From: Cupriavidus pauculus | Lineage (GTDB): Bacteria; Pseudomonadota; Gammaproteobacteria; Burkholderiales; Burkholderiaceae | DNA: 64,000 bases | Direction of reading: 5' to 3' | NCBI RefSeq assembly: GCF_003854935.1 | Contig: NZ_CP033969.1 | Coordinates: forward strand, 744,001 to 808,000 | Shown: in pieces, positions 38,355 to 50,388 of the stretch | Position numbering within the stretch: position 1 is the stretch's first letter | How the letters are laid out: the number at the start of each line of letters is the position of its first letter | Translations under genes and position numbers: made by a program | Notes under the pieces: generated by a model | Database searches by the model: none | Told to the model about the DNA's origin: nothing | The model's input: only the letters and a program-made list of their open reading frames with translations

Positions 38355-39326
38355 TCAGGCGGCGGCCCGGGAGGCGGGCTTTTTGGCCGGGGCTTTCTTG
38401 GTGGCGGGCTTCTTGGTGGCCGCCTGCTTGGCCGGCGCCGTCTTCGCCGCCGCCTTGGCGGTCTTCGACACCGGCACCTTTACGGGCACGGTTTCCGTCG
38501 GCGTCCAGCCCAGCCTGGCCAACAGCGCACCGGCGGCGGCCGGCGCCCGTTCCTTGGCGCCGTTGATGAAGAAGAGGTACACCGCCTTCGGCTTGAGCCT
38601 GGCGCCGGGCGCGTCTTCCACGCGCGGAAGATCGGTCGGGGCCGAACCCTTCGCCCACTGCCCGACGCGCTGGGCCCACTGGTCGAGATCGGCATCCTTG
38701 TACCCGGTGGCGACGGACGCCTCGGCGTTCAGCAGCCGCGCGTAGACAAAATCGGTCGTCAGGTCGGCAAACGACGGAAACTTCGGCGAATCGGTGAAGA
38801 CCGTTGCGGCCTTGTACTTGCGCGCAAGCTTCAGAAATTCATCACACATGAAACTGTCGTGACGCACTTCCAGCACATGGCGCAACGTCACGCCTTCGAC
38901 CGAATCTGGCAGCAGGGTCAGGAATGCCTCGAAGTCTTCGGGCACGAACTGCTTGGTCGGCGCGAACTGCCAGACCACGGGGCCCAGCTTGTGCCGCAAC
39001 TCGGCGATGCCGCTGTCGATAAACCGGTGAATCGAATCGGCACCCTCGGCCAGCACGCGCCGGTTCGTGGCAAAACGCGACGCCTTCACCGAGAACACAA
39101 AGTCGTCGGGCGTGGCATCGCGCCAGTTCGCGAACGACGTCCGCTTCTGCGTGCCGTGATAGGTGCTGTTGATCTCTATGGCCGTCAGGTGCCGGCTCGC
39201 ATATTCCAGCTCGCGCGCCTGCGGCAGGCCGGCCGGATAGAAGTTGTCGCGCCACGGCGCAAAATTCCAGCCACCAATACCGATGTGGATATTTGTCGCT
39301 ACCTTCGCTGGCTTGCGCGCTGCCAT
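38355..39326 (-). CDS. DUF72 protein with lysine/alanine-rich tail
   Basis: A 323-residue protein. Residues about 12-255 form a DUF72 TIM-barrel-like domain (GIGGWNFAPWRDNFYP, AIEINSTYHGTQKRTSFANW, VSVKASRFATN, VLEVRHDSF); its biochemical role is not established. The last 55 residues are a Lys/Ala/Pro/Thr-rich tail (TKKPATKKAPAKKPASRAAA) like bacterial histone H1-type tails, which bind nucleic acids. The start at 39326 (MAARKPAKVATN) is preferred over 39356. It is followed closely by the degenerate DEAD-box gene. Confidence 0.85.
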   Translation of the reverse strand: MAARKPAKVATNIHIGIGGWNFAPWRDNFYPAGLPQARELEYASRHLTAIEINSTYHGTQKRTSFANWRDATPDDFVFSVKASRFATNRRVLAEGADSIHRFIDSGIAELRHKLGPVVWQFAPTKQFVPEDFEAFLTLLPDSVEGVTLRHVLEVRHDSFMCDEFLKLARKYKAATVFTDSPKFPSFADLTTDFVYARLLNAEASVATGYKDADLDQWAQRVGQWAKGSAPTDLPRVEDAPGARLKPKAVYLFFINGAKERAPAAAGALLARLGWTPTETVPVKVPVSKTAKAAAKTAPAKQAATKKPATKKAPAKKPASRAAA

Positions 39327-39440
39327 GGCCGGATCTCCCCGTGTGGGAACAGACAATGGGGAAAGTCTAGCTGTATTTGGGGCACGAAGCTGTCAGCAGG
39401 ACGGCCAACCGAGGGGGCGTGACGCCGGCGCAGCCCGCCG

Positions 39441-39773
39441 TCAGCCTTCCGCGCCCGGCGCCGGGTACTTGCGCGCATTCATCGCCATCTTGGCCCGGAC
39501 GGCGGCATCGAGGTCGACCCCGAGCGCCGTGACAAGCTGCGTCAGGTAGATCGTGATATCGGCCAGCTCCTGTTCCACATGCGCGCGCTCGTCGGTCGAC
39601 ATGACACCCCGCGATTCCTCCTCAGTCTGCCACTGGAAGATCTCCACCAGCTCCGCCACCTCGACACTGAGCGCCATCGCCAGGTTTTTCGGACTGTGAT
39701 ACTTGCCCCAGCCACGCGCCTCGCCAAAGTCGAACGCGGCTTGCTGGAGATTTTTCAGGTCGATGAGGGGCAT
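39441..39773 (-). CDS. MazG-like nucleotide pyrophosphohydrolase
   Basis: A 110-residue all-alpha NTP pyrophosphatase of the MazG-like/RS21-C6 type. The metal-binding motif is seen as VEVAELVEIFQW and EQELADITIYL (ExxE-type helices). Such enzymes hydrolyse dCTP or modified NTPs to monophosphate and pyrophosphate. The ATG at 39773 (MPLIDLKNLQQAAF) matches the family N-terminus; an upstream ATG adds 14 unrelated residues. Confidence 0.9.
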   Translation of the reverse strand: MPLIDLKNLQQAAFDFGEARGWGKYHSPKNLAMALSVEVAELVEIFQWQTEEESRGVMSTDERAHVEQELADITIYLTQLVTALGVDLDAAVRAKMAMNARKYPAPGAEG

Positions 39774-39855
39774 GGGGACAGCGGCGGGTGGGCGGGAAAG
39801 TGGGGATTTTTGCATGGATCACAGGCGCCGCAGAGTGATGCAATCGGCGCTGGAA

Positions 39856-39884
39856 AGAAAAATCCCGGCCGGGGCCGGGATTTG
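39856..39884 (-). terminator. Rho-independent terminator after gyrB
   Basis: An 11-bp stem AAATCCCGGCC / GGCCGGGATTT (39860-39870 with 39873-39883) is followed on the minus strand by TTTTTC. It lies about 25 bases after the gyrB stop at 39908. Confidence 0.92.
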
Positions 39885-39907
39885 GGGGTCAGGCGGGAGG
39901 GACAACC

Positions 39908-42439
<2,532 letters not shown>

Positions 42440-42536
42440 CTACTCACGATACTCACTGCAAAAGCGGCCATGGCCGGACCTGCGCCAGGGGCGGCGGGTG
42501 CGGCCGGTCCGCGTCTTGCGGGTTACTTAAAAACGG

Positions 42537-42568
42537 CAAAAGGGGCGGATCCCGTGGATCCGGCCCCT
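42537..42568 (-). terminator. Terminator-like hairpin between dnaN and gyrB
   Basis: On the minus strand AGGGGCCGGATCC, loop ACG, GGATCCGCCCCT form a strong hairpin (42541-42568, one bulge), followed by TTTTG and later TTTTT. It lies about 50 bases after dnaN and suggests gyrB is partly transcribed on its own. Confidence 0.8.
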
Positions 42569-42617
42569 GCTGCGGAGTGTGCCCGATTGTGTATGGATGG
42601 CGACTCGGTGCGGGCCA

Positions 42618-43733
42618 TCAAATGCGCATCGGCATCACGACGTACTTGAAGTTGTCGTCTTCCGGCACGGTAATCAGCGCACTCGAATTGGAGTCGCCGA
42701 GGCTGACCTGCACCTGCTCGCTCTTCAGGTTGGCAAGCACGTCGAGCAGGTAGGTCACGTTAAAGCCGATATCGAGCGCATCGCCCGAATAATCGAGTTC
42801 CAGCTCTTCCTGCGCCTCTTCCTGGTCGGCGTTGGTCGAGCTGATCTTCAGCACATGGGTGTCGAGGATGCAGCGCACCCCCTTGAACTTGTCCGTGGTC
42901 AGGATCGCCGTCCGCTGTAGCGCCTGCTGCAACTGCACGCGGTCGATCGCGAACGCATTCTTGTAGCCCTTGGGGATCACGCGCTGGAAGTCCGGGAACT
43001 TGCCTTCCACGAGCTTGCTGATCAGTTCCACGTTGGCGAACGTGAACTTGATCTGGTTCGCGGCAAGCTGCACCTGCACGGGATCATCGTTGTCCTCCAG
43101 CAGGCGCTGCAGTTCCAGGATGGTCTTGCGCGGGATGATCACTTCCTGGCGCGAGCCGACGCCGGCCGCCTCGTTTTCCAGTTCCACGCCGCAGTAGGCC
43201 AGGCGGTGGCCGTCGGTTGCCACGGCCATGACCTTCTTGCCGTCCACCACCAGCAGCATGCCGTTCAGATAGTAGCGGATGTCCTGCTGCGCCATCGCAA
43301 AGTGGACCATCGCCAGCAGGTGCTTGAACGTCTTCTGCGGCAGGCTCACGCTCGCGTTGAACTCGGCGGCCTCGGCAACGGTCGGGAATTCCTCGGCGGC
43401 CAGCGTCTGCAGTGCGAAGCGGCTCTTGCCCGATTGCACGGTCATGCGCTTGTCGTTCAGCGACAGCGCCACGTCGCCGTCGGGCATCGCGCGCAGGATG
43501 TCCAGCAGCTTGCGCGCGGCCACGGTGGTGGCCACGTCGTCGCTGCCGACGCCGCATTCAGCATGGGTGGTGATCTGGATCTCGATGTCGGTCGAGAGGA
43601 AGGACACGTTCGAGCCGGACTTGCGAATCAGCAGGTTGGCCAGGATCGGGAGGGTGTGGCGGCGCTCCACGATGCCGCTCACGATTTGCAGCGGACGCAG
43701 CAGATTGTCTCGCGAGGTTTTGACCAATTGCAT
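42618..43733 (-). CDS. dnaN: DNA polymerase III beta sliding clamp
   Basis: The clamp tethers polymerase III to DNA. The 371-residue product has the three repeated clamp folds, starting MQLVKTSRDNLLRPLQIVSG and ending KYVVMPMRI, the C-terminal part of the partner-binding pocket. It follows dnaA after 329 bp and has its own probable promoter at 43830-43859. Confidence 0.98.
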   Translation of the reverse strand: MQLVKTSRDNLLRPLQIVSGIVERRHTLPILANLLIRKSGSNVSFLSTDIEIQITTHAECGVGSDDVATTVAARKLLDILRAMPDGDVALSLNDKRMTVQSGKSRFALQTLAAEEFPTVAEAAEFNASVSLPQKTFKHLLAMVHFAMAQQDIRYYLNGMLLVVDGKKVMAVATDGHRLAYCGVELENEAAGVGSRQEVIIPRKTILELQRLLEDNDDPVQVQLAANQIKFTFANVELISKLVEGKFPDFQRVIPKGYKNAFAIDRVQLQQALQRTAILTTDKFKGVRCILDTHVLKISSTNADQEEAQEELELDYSGDALDIGFNVTYLLDVLANLKSEQVQVSLGDSNSSALITVPEDDNFKYVVMPMRI

Positions 43734-44062
43734 TGAATTTATCCTTCGTCGTTTGTCGTCGGCGACCGCGGAATCGGGTGAAAACGCGCGATATCCAAAA
43801 TCACTTTGGAATCAACGAGTTAATGCCGGATTGTACCAAGGATAAGCCGCTGCGGTGAAGCGGGGCGAATCCGGCGCTGCGCCGGGTTGTGCACAAAATG
43901 CCACGCCCGGCCGACAATCGGCGCCAACTCGTCCCGACTCACCGCAAAGCCTTATCTGAGGCCGGAATCCCGCGATACAACAGTTGTTCAGACGCCCGTT
44001 TGCCGCCGGGCGCGCACCCAGTAGTATGCCAGCCCGGCAAGGCCGGCCGCCAAAAAAGCCGG
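43734..44062. other. Intergenic region dnaA to dnaN
   Basis: No gene is seen. It holds the probable dnaN promoter, a perfect 10-bp palindrome TTGTGCACAA (43887-43896) that is one base from a DnaA box, a second palindromic AACAGTTGTT at 43979-43988, and a GC-rich stretch next to dnaA. Confidence 0.6.
43830..43859 (-). promoter_or_regulatory. Candidate dnaN promoter
   Basis: On the minus strand TTCACC (43859-43854) and TACAAT (43835-43830) are separated by 18 bp. Transcription would start near 43823, about 90 nt before dnaN. Confidence 0.45.
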
Positions 44063-45811
44063 TCAGCCCTTGAGCGTCTGTTCCAGCACGTGCAGTTCGT
44101 GGTTCAACTGCGCGTCCTTGCCGCGTTCGTCGGCAATCTTGCGCACCGCGTGCAGCACCGTGGTGTGGTCCCGGCCGCCAAACAGCTCGCCGATCTCGGG
44201 CAGGCTCTTCTGCGTCAGTTCCTTGGCCAGGTACATCGCGATCTGGCGCGGCCGCGCGATATTGGCGGGCCGCTTCTTCGAGTACATGTCCGCCACCTTG
44301 ATGTTGTAGAAATCGGCGCAGGTCTTCTGGATGTTTTCCACGGAGATCTGTCGGTTCTGCACGGTCAGCAGGTCCTTCAGCGCCTCGCGCGTGACCTCGA
44401 TCGTGATGTCCTTGCCGTGGAAGTTCGAGAACGCCAGGATCTTGCGCAGCGCCCCTTCCAGCTCGCGGACGTTCGAGCGCAGGTGCTTGGCCACGAAGAA
44501 GGCAACTTCCTCGGGCACGCTCACGTTCTCGGCCGCGGCCTTCTTCATCAGGATAGCCACGCGCATTTCCAGCTCGGGCGGCTCGATCGCCACGGTCAGG
44601 CCCGAATCGAAGCGCGAGATCAGCCGGTCGTCGATGCCGGTGATTTCCTTCGGGTACGTATCGCTGGTGATGATCACCTGCGCCCGGTTGGCGATCAGCG
44701 CCTCGAACGCGTAGAAGAACTCCTCCTGCGTGCGGTTCTTGCCGGAGAAGAACTGGATGTCGTCGATCAGCAGCAGGTCCAGCGAGTGGTAGTAGCGCTT
44801 GAATTCGTCGAACGCCTTGCGCTGGTACGCCTTGACCACGTCGGACACGTACTGCTCCGCGTGGATGTAGCGGATGCGCGCGCGCGGGTTCTCCATCAGC
44901 ATGAAATTGCCGATGGCGTGGATCAGGTGGGTCTTGCCCAGGCCCACGCCGCCGTAGAGGTAGAGCGGGTTGTAGGACTTGCCGGGATTGTTGGCCACCT
45001 GGATGGCCGCGGCGCGGGCAAGCTGGTTGGCCTTGCCGGTCACGAAGTTGTCGAACGTCAGGATCGGGTTCAGGCGCGAGCGCTCGTGCACCGTGTCGTT
45101 CGGCTGGGCGCCGGCCGCGGCGGGCTGCTGCTGCGGCACGCGGTACGAGCGCGCGCTGGCCTCGGCGGCGTCCATCTGGGCCACGTCGATGTCGCCCATG
45201 TCCTGCATCGGCGCGCCGGCGCCGCCCTGGAGCGGGTGGCCGGTGGGCGCGGCGCCGCGATGCGGCATGCCGCCCGGTGCGCCGTGGTGCGATGGATGCG
45301 AGGGGTAGGGCGCCTGCCCGCCGGGCACGCCGTAGCCAGACTGGCCGCCACTGGCATGGCTGTCATAGCCGGGATAGCCGCCCGCCTGGGACGGCGCCGG
45401 CTGCGACGCGCCCGGTCCGAAGCCCTGGCCTGGCATGCCGGCCGATGCCGCGCCCGGGGCGCCCGGATAGCCCGTCGCGCCCGCACCCATTGCAGCGTGG
45501 GCCATGCCGTTGTCCTGCCCCTGCTGCATCGCCTGCTGCGTATAGGTGGCCGCACGGCCCGACGCGGCGGGATCCAGGACGAAGTGAACGCTAACCTGCG
45601 TTTCCCAGTATTCGCAAGCGAGCGCGGTGATGCGGCCCGAGAACTGGCTCTTGACCCAGTCGAGCTTGAAGCGGTTGGGCGCGGCAATCCGCAGCGCATG
45701 CGCTTCCTCGTCGAAGGCGACGGGCGCCAACGGCTTGATCCAGGTTTTGAATTGTTGGGGCGTCAGTTCGCGCTCGAGTTGCGCGGCTGCTGCCTGCCAG
45801 AAATCTTGCAT
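44063..45811 (-). CDS. dnaA: Chromosomal replication initiator DnaA
   Basis: DnaA binds DnaA boxes at oriC and opens the duplex. The 582-residue product has domain I ([20 protein letters not shown] region), a very long Gly/Pro/Gln/Ser-rich domain II (about residues 95-230), the AAA+ domain with Walker [10 protein letters not shown] and Walker [11 protein letters not shown], and domain IV with the DNA-recognition [11 protein letters not shown]. The start at 45811 matches the conserved domain I; a 36-residue upstream extension is rejected. The linker accounts for the large size compared with about 460-520 residues in many bacteria. Confidence 0.98.
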   Translation of the reverse strand: MQDFWQAAAAQLERELTPQQFKTWIKPLAPVAFDEEAHALRIAAPNRFKLDWVKSQFSGRITALACEYWETQVSVHFVLDPAASGRAATYTQQAMQQGQDNGMAHAAMGAGATGYPGAPGAASAGMPGQGFGPGASQPAPSQAGGYPGYDSHASGGQSGYGVPGGQAPYPSHPSHHGAPGGMPHRGAAPTGHPLQGGAGAPMQDMGDIDVAQMDAAEASARSYRVPQQQPAAAGAQPNDTVHERSRLNPILTFDNFVTGKANQLARAAAIQVANNPGKSYNPLYLYGGVGLGKTHLIHAIGNFMLMENPRARIRYIHAEQYVSDVVKAYQRKAFDEFKRYYHSLDLLLIDDIQFFSGKNRTQEEFFYAFEALIANRAQVIITSDTYPKEITGIDDRLISRFDSGLTVAIEPPELEMRVAILMKKAAAENVSVPEEVAFFVAKHLRSNVRELEGALRKILAFSNFHGKDITIEVTREALKDLLTVQNRQISVENIQKTCADFYNIKVADMYSKKRPANIARPRQIAMYLAKELTQKSLPEIGELFGGRDHTTVLHAVRKIADERGKDAQLNHELHVLEQTLKG

Positions 45812-46056
45812 GTGTTCTTCTAAGTGACCGGACCATCGCTTCGATGGCCCGTCACGGGTGACGCAACGCGCGCGCCACGGGTCTGCTGCTGCCTTGCCAT
45901 CCGCCCCAAGCGGAAGCAAAAGGCAAAACGCCGTCCCGAAGCCGGGCTACGAACGGCGGTCGATGCGAGTTCATCGCGGTATACATCTCGGTATACCAGG
46001 GCAGGCAGTCCCGGGTTGTGTGTGCGCCACGCGGCCCGTGTAGTGTTTGGACCGGG

Positions 46057-46086
46057 ATTGTACCCCCCGCCCCAAGTTATCCACAA
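46057..46086 (-). promoter_or_regulatory. Candidate dnaA promoter overlapping a DnaA box
   Basis: On the minus strand TTGTGG (46086-46081) and TACAAT (46062-46057) are spaced by 18 bp. The -35 lies inside the perfect DnaA box at 46077-46085, an arrangement suited to autorepression by DnaA. The leader to dnaA would be about 240 nt. Confidence 0.5.
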
Positions 46087-46275
46087 AGGATAACCCTGTG
46101 GACAAGTTGTGAAAAAACAGTGGATTTGTGTGCACAACCGGTGCGGGCCACGGGCGGCGGGAGGGGCATTTCCGACCGATAATCCATCGGAAACAAGCAC
46201 TTGCCCCGCCCGGGTACCCTCTATAGGTGACCGGGAATACCCACAAAGTTACCCACCGCCCTTTGTGGACAATGG
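46070..46275. other. oriC: Probable chromosomal origin of replication (oriC)
   Basis: The dnaA-rpmH gap contains a cluster of DnaA boxes: TTATCCACA at 46077-46085, TTGTCCACA on the minus strand at 46097-46105 and 46264-46272, and weaker forms at 46129-46137 (TGTGCACAA), 46237-46245 (ATACCCACA) and 46249-46257 (TTACCCACC). The most AT-rich part, a possible unwinding element, is about 46105-46128. The position between rpmH and dnaA is the usual one in this group. The remainder of 45812-46682 holds no gene. Confidence 0.85.
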
Positions 46276-46343
46276 CGCACCACTGTTTACAGCGGCGCGC
46301 GGCGCACTTTGCAGCGCGACGCCGATATCGCCCGTCCGGCGCC

Positions 46344-46372
46344 TTGACAGCGGCGCGGAAACTAGGTTAAAT
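46344..46372 (+). promoter_or_regulatory. rpmH promoter
   Basis: A consensus TTGACA (46344-46349), a 17-bp spacer and TTAAAT (46367-46372). Transcription would start near 46380, leaving about 300 nt of leader before rpmH, which holds no supported ORF. Confidence 0.7.
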
Positions 46373-46682
46373 GCCGGGTTCTGCGATGCGGCAGGGGATC
46401 ACGTATGCGCATCGCCGGGTCTGGCCAGGACCGTATACGCGCACAAGGCGTCTGCGGCATCGGGCAAGCGGCCTGATCCCCGCCAGTGCCTTCGTCCCCG
46501 ACGGACAGGGCCAGCGGCGGCCGGCAGCAAGACAGAACCAGAATCGTCGGCATGGCCGCAGCAACCTCGCCTGAATACCAAGCGTCTGCATTGCGGCAGC
46601 CCCATGCGAACCATACGCGGCGGCCAAGGCACCCCGGCATCGGCCGGCGCCCGGAAAGCCCGGATCAACCAGAGAGTGCAAC

Positions 46683-46817
46683 ATGAAACGTACCTACCAA
46701 CCTTCCGTTACCCGCCGCAAGCGTACCCATGGTTTCCGCGTGCGCATGAAGACCCGCGGCGGCCGTGCCGTGATCAACGCACGTCGCGCCAAGGGCCGCA
46801 AGCGCCTGGCGATCTGA
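46683..46817 (+). CDS. rpmH: 50S ribosomal protein L34
   Basis: L34 is a 44-residue basic protein of the large subunit. The sequence [18 protein letters not shown] and ending [11 protein letters not shown] are canonical. It is divergent from dnaA across oriC and heads rpmH-rnpA-yidD-yidC. Some leader control is possible given the long 5' region. Confidence 0.99.
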   Translation: MKRTYQPSVTRRKRTHGFRVRMKTRGGRAVINARRAKGRKRLAI

Positions 46818-46956
46818 GTGCCGGGCGGCCGGCCCGGATGGAGCGCAGCGTGACGGCCCGCCGTCTCGCCTGCCGCCGTCCGGCCCAGCGCCTCGCACCC
46901 AGGATGGCCAGCAGCGTTGCAGCCGAAGCCCGGCTTTCCCGCCAGCTTTGACCAGC

Positions 46957-47376
46957 GTGTCGGACCATGCCTTCCCCAAAGCCGCGAGGCTCACAAAGAC
47001 GGATGAGTTTTCATCCGTTTTTGCTTTGCGGCCCCGCCGCCGCAGCACGCATTTCGTGCTGTACGTGCGGGCCAACGGCCAGCCGCAGGCCCGGCTGGGC
47101 ATCGTGGTCGGCAAGAAGTTCGCACCGCGCGCCGCCGAGCGCAACCTCGTGAAGCGCATGGTGCGGGAACTGTTCCGGAGCCGGCAGGCCCAATTCGCGG
47201 GCCGGGACATCCTGCTGCGGCTGCAGGCGAAGTTTCCGCGTGCGGAATTCGCCAGCCGGGCGGCCATCCGGCGTGCCTGCCAGGCCGAACTCGTCGGCCT
47301 GCTCGACGTTGCCGCCAGGCCCCTGCCGCCCGCCCCGGCCGTGCCGCCCCCCGGCAGCCCGGCCGCGCCAGCCTGA
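46957..47376 (+). CDS. rnpA: Ribonuclease P protein component
   Basis: RnpA is the basic protein cofactor of RNase P, which matures tRNA 5' ends. The 139-residue product contains the RNP motif region ([16 protein letters not shown]) and [16 protein letters not shown]. No ATG is in frame; I used the GTG at 46957 ([13 protein letters not shown] follows), while a TTG at 46948 is the alternative. The C-terminus has a Pro/Ala-rich extension. It lies 139 bp after rpmH and 8 bp before yidD. Confidence 0.92.
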   Translation: MSDHAFPKAARLTKTDEFSSVFALRPRRRSTHFVLYVRANGQPQARLGIVVGKKFAPRAAERNLVKRMVRELFRSRQAQFAGRDILLRLQAKFPRAEFASRAAIRRACQAELVGLLDVAARPLPPAPAVPPPGSPAAPA

Positions 47377-47384
47377 CCATCACC

Positions 47385-47669
47385 ATGAAGCGAATCCTGC
47401 TAGCCCTGCTGCGTATCTACAAGATCGCCCTGAGTCCCTACCTGGGCTCGCAGTGCCGCTTCCTGCCGACCTGTTCCGACTACGCCCGCGACGCCATCGT
47501 CAGTCATGGCCCGGCGCGCGGCACGTGGATGGCCGCATGCAGACTCTGCCGTTGCCATCCTTTCGCAAAGGGCGGGTATGATCCCGTGCCCGAGCCCGCA
47601 GCAAGCGGAACGGCCGCCGCACCCGTGCCCGGCCGCCCGTCCGTCACGGTCCGGCTTCCCAGACCCTGA
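47385..47669 (+). CDS. yidD: Membrane protein insertion efficiency factor YidD
   Basis: A 94-residue YidD-family protein that assists YidC-dependent insertion. The core shows [23 protein letters not shown] and the cysteine-rich [17 protein letters not shown] (fragments as labels). The C-terminal tail of about 25 residues is variable. It sits between rnpA and yidC, the conserved order. Confidence 0.95.
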   Translation: MKRILLALLRIYKIALSPYLGSQCRFLPTCSDYARDAIVSHGPARGTWMAACRLCRCHPFAKGGYDPVPEPAASGTAAAPVPGRPSVTVRLPRP

Positions 47670-47690
47670 TTCCCCAGACCATAGCGAGAC

Positions 47691-49367
47691 ATGGATATCA
47701 AACGCACCATCCTGTGGGTCATCTTCTCGATGTCCCTCGTGCTGCTCTACGACAACTGGCAGCGCGCCAACGGCCACGCGTCGATGTTCTTCCCGAGCGC
47801 CAACACGCAACAGCAGGCCGCTCCGGCCGGTGGTGCCAGCGGCGCGGCCGCCCAGGGTGACGTGCCCAAGGCCAGCGGGACGAGCGCCCCGGCGCCTGGC
47901 GCCGTGCCGGCGGCCCCGGCCACGGCGGCCCAGCCCGCGGGCGAGAAGGTCGTGGTCACCACTGACGAAGTGCGTGCCGAGATCGACACCGCCGGCGGCA
48001 TCCTGTCGCGCCTGGAACTGCTCAACGAGCACGAGAAGGACGGCAAGCCCGTGGTGCTGTTCGAGCGCGATGCGCAGCGCACCTACCTGGCCCGCTCGGG
48101 CCTGATCGGCGGCGACCTGCCCAACCACACTACGGTCTTCACGGCTGCTCCGGGCCCGCGCGCGCTGGCCGCCGGCCAGGACAAGATCGACGTGGTGCTG
48201 ACCGCCGAGAAGAACGGCGTGAAGCTGGTAAAGACCTACACGTTCCGCAAGGGCAGCTACGTGGTGGACGCCCGCTTCGACGTGACCAACGCGGGCACCG
48301 CTCCGGTCTCGCCCACGCTGTACCTGGAACTGGCGCGCGACGGCAGCAAGGTCGAGCAGTCGCAGTTCTACAGCACGTTCACGGGCCCGGCCATCTACAC
48401 GAACGCCGACAAGTACCACAAGCTCAGCTTCGAGGACATCTCGAAGGGCAAGGCCACCGTGCCGGCCGCCACCGACAACGGCTGGGTGGCGATGGTGCAG
48501 CACTACTTCGCGTCGGCCTGGATTCCGCAGAACGGCAAGCAGCACAGCTTCTACGCCGAGCAGATCGACCCGAACCTGTACCGCGTGGGTGTCCAGCAGC
48601 CGCTGGGCCAGATCGCGCCGGGCGCCACGGTCAGCACCGACGCGCGCCTGTTTGCCGGCCCGCAGGAAGAGCACATGCTCGAACAGGTGACGCCGGGCCT
48701 GGAGCTGGTCAAGGACTATGGCTGGCTGACCATCCTGGCCAAGCCGCTGTTCTGGCTGCTGGAAAAGCTGCACGGCTTCCTGGGCAACTGGGGCTGGTCG
48801 ATCATCGCCCTGACGGTGCTGATCAAGCTGGTGTTCTTCCCGCTGTCGGCCGCCAGCTACAAGTCGATGGGCAAGATGAAGGACCTGCAGCCGCGCATGA
48901 CGGCCATCCGCGAGCGCTACAAGGGCGACCCGCAGAAGATGAACCAGGAGATGATGGCGCTGTACCGCACCGAGAAGGTCAACCCGCTCGGCGGCTGCCT
49001 GCCCATCGTGATCCAGATCCCGGTGTTCATCGCGCTGTACTGGGTGCTGCTGTCGTCGGTGGAAATGCGCGGCGCGCCGTGGCTGGGCTGGATCCACGAC
49101 CTCTCGGTGCCGGACCCGTTCTACATCCTGCCGGTCGTGATGGCCGTGTCGATGTTCGTGCAGACCAAGCTGAACCCGACCCCGCCGGACCCCGTGCAGG
49201 CCAAGGTCATGATGATCATGCCGCTGGTGTTCTCGTTCATGTTCTTCTTCTTCCCGGCCGGCCTGGTGCTGTACTGGGTGGTGAACAACATCCTGTCGAT
49301 CGCCCAGCAGTGGCAGATCAACCGCATGCTCAGCAAGGGCAAGGCGACCGCGGTGGCCAAGGGCTGA
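47691..49367 (+). CDS. yidC: Membrane protein insertase YidC
   Basis: YidC inserts and folds inner-membrane proteins with or without Sec. The 558-residue product has an N-terminal helix (about 5-22), an Ala/Pro-rich stretch, the large periplasmic P1 domain and the conserved five-helix core ([39 protein letters not shown], labels only). It ends the rpmH-rnpA-yidD-yidC cluster and is followed by a strong terminator. Confidence 0.98.
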   Translation: MDIKRTILWVIFSMSLVLLYDNWQRANGHASMFFPSANTQQQAAPAGGASGAAAQGDVPKASGTSAPAPGAVPAAPATAAQPAGEKVVVTTDEVRAEIDTAGGILSRLELLNEHEKDGKPVVLFERDAQRTYLARSGLIGGDLPNHTTVFTAAPGPRALAAGQDKIDVVLTAEKNGVKLVKTYTFRKGSYVVDARFDVTNAGTAPVSPTLYLELARDGSKVEQSQFYSTFTGPAIYTNADKYHKLSFEDISKGKATVPAATDNGWVAMVQHYFASAWIPQNGKQHSFYAEQIDPNLYRVGVQQPLGQIAPGATVSTDARLFAGPQEEHMLEQVTPGLELVKDYGWLTILAKPLFWLLEKLHGFLGNWGWSIIALTVLIKLVFFPLSAASYKSMGKMKDLQPRMTAIRERYKGDPQKMNQEMMALYRTEKVNPLGGCLPIVIQIPVFIALYWVLLSSVEMRGAPWLGWIHDLSVPDPFYILPVVMAVSMFVQTKLNPTPPDPVQAKVMMIMPLVFSFMFFFFPAGLVLYWVVNNILSIAQQWQINRMLSKGKATAVAKG

Positions 49368-49390
49368 CCGTCCCCCGCCGCAGTACCGAG

Positions 49391-49417
49391 AAACCCGGCC
49401 CCGTGCCGGGTTTTTTG
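49391..49417 (+). terminator. Rho-independent terminator after yidC
   Basis: A 9-bp stem AAACCCGGC (49391-49399) / GCCGGGTTT (49405-49413) with a 5-nt loop, followed by T residues to 49416. It lies 23 bases after yidC. Confidence 0.93.
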
Positions 49418-49443
49418 TTACCGGCGTATGCTTCGAAGCCTGT

Positions 49444-49457
49444 GTCTTATATAAGAC
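49444..49457. promoter_or_regulatory. Perfect palindromic operator upstream of tam
   Basis: GTCTTATATAAGAC is a perfect 14-bp palindrome, striking in this GC-rich genome, 68 bp before tam. It has the size of a dimeric (GntR-like) operator. The regulator is not in the window. Confidence 0.6.
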
Positions 49458-49524
49458 CTGCGCCGCACCGAAGCGCGCAAGATCGCACATTCGCCAGATC
49501 GGCGGTTCAAAGGGGAGACAGACC

Positions 49525-50295
49525 ATGACGTGGTCGGCCAGCCAGTACGTGCAGTTCGAGGACGAATGCACCCGCCCCGTGCGGGACCTCGTCGCCGCTA
49601 TTCCCACCGCCAGCGCCCGCCGCGTGGCGGACGTGGGCTGTGGCCCCGGCAATTCCACGGAGGTCCTGGCGGCGCGCTATGCGCAGGCGGAAGTCACCGG
49701 CCTGGACAGCGACGCCGACATGATCGCCGCCGCGCGCAAGCGGCTGCCCGGCCTGCGCTTCGACATCGCCGAGGTTTCCCAGTGGACCGATGCCGGCCCC
49801 TGGGACGTCATCCTGGCCAACGCCGTGTTCCAGTGGGTGCCCGACCACGCGCGGCTGTTCCCGTCGCTGGTGGGCAAGCTGGCACCCGGCGGCAGCCTGG
49901 CCATGCAGATGCCCGACAACCTCAACGAACCGCCGCACCTGCTGATGCGCGAGACCGCGCTGCAGGGCCCGTGGGCGCCCAAGCTGGCGGCCGCGGCCGA
50001 TGCCCACACCGCGCTGGCGTCCGAGCGCTGGTACTACGAACTGCTGAAGCCGCACTGCGCGCGCGTGGATATCTGGCGCACGATCTACCAGCACCCGCTC
50101 CAGGGCGGCCCGGCAGCGGTGGTGGAATGGTTCAAGGGCAGCGGGCTGCGGCCGTTCCTGGCGCCGCTCGACGCCGCCGAGCAGGCCGACTACCTGGCAC
50201 GCTACGAGGCGGCGCTGGCCAAGGTCTTCCCGCCGATGGCGGACGGCACCGTGCTGCTGCCGTTTCCGCGCGTGTTCATCGTCGCCACGCGATAG
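49525..50295 (+). CDS. tam: Trans-aconitate 2-methyltransferase
   Basis: A 256-residue SAM-dependent methyltransferase that detoxifies trans-aconitate by methylation. SAM-binding VADVGCGPGNST lies at about residues 34-45; WSASQYVQFEDECTRPVRDL and ANAVFQWVPDH are typical of Tam. It is monocistronic with an unusual palindrome upstream, and is followed 93 bp later by a CHAD gene. Confidence 0.94.
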   Translation: MTWSASQYVQFEDECTRPVRDLVAAIPTASARRVADVGCGPGNSTEVLAARYAQAEVTGLDSDADMIAAARKRLPGLRFDIAEVSQWTDAGPWDVILANAVFQWVPDHARLFPSLVGKLAPGGSLAMQMPDNLNEPPHLLMRETALQGPWAPKLAAAADAHTALASERWYYELLKPHCARVDIWRTIYQHPLQGGPAAVVEWFKGSGLRPFLAPLDAAEQADYLARYEAALAKVFPPMADGTVLLPFPRVFIVATR

Positions 50296-50388
50296 CCGGC
50301 CGACGCAGGGCGGCGGCAGCCTCGTGCGCCGTCGCCTACACTAGACGGACGCTGCGCAGTCACTCTCTTTGCCAACAGAGACACCGCC

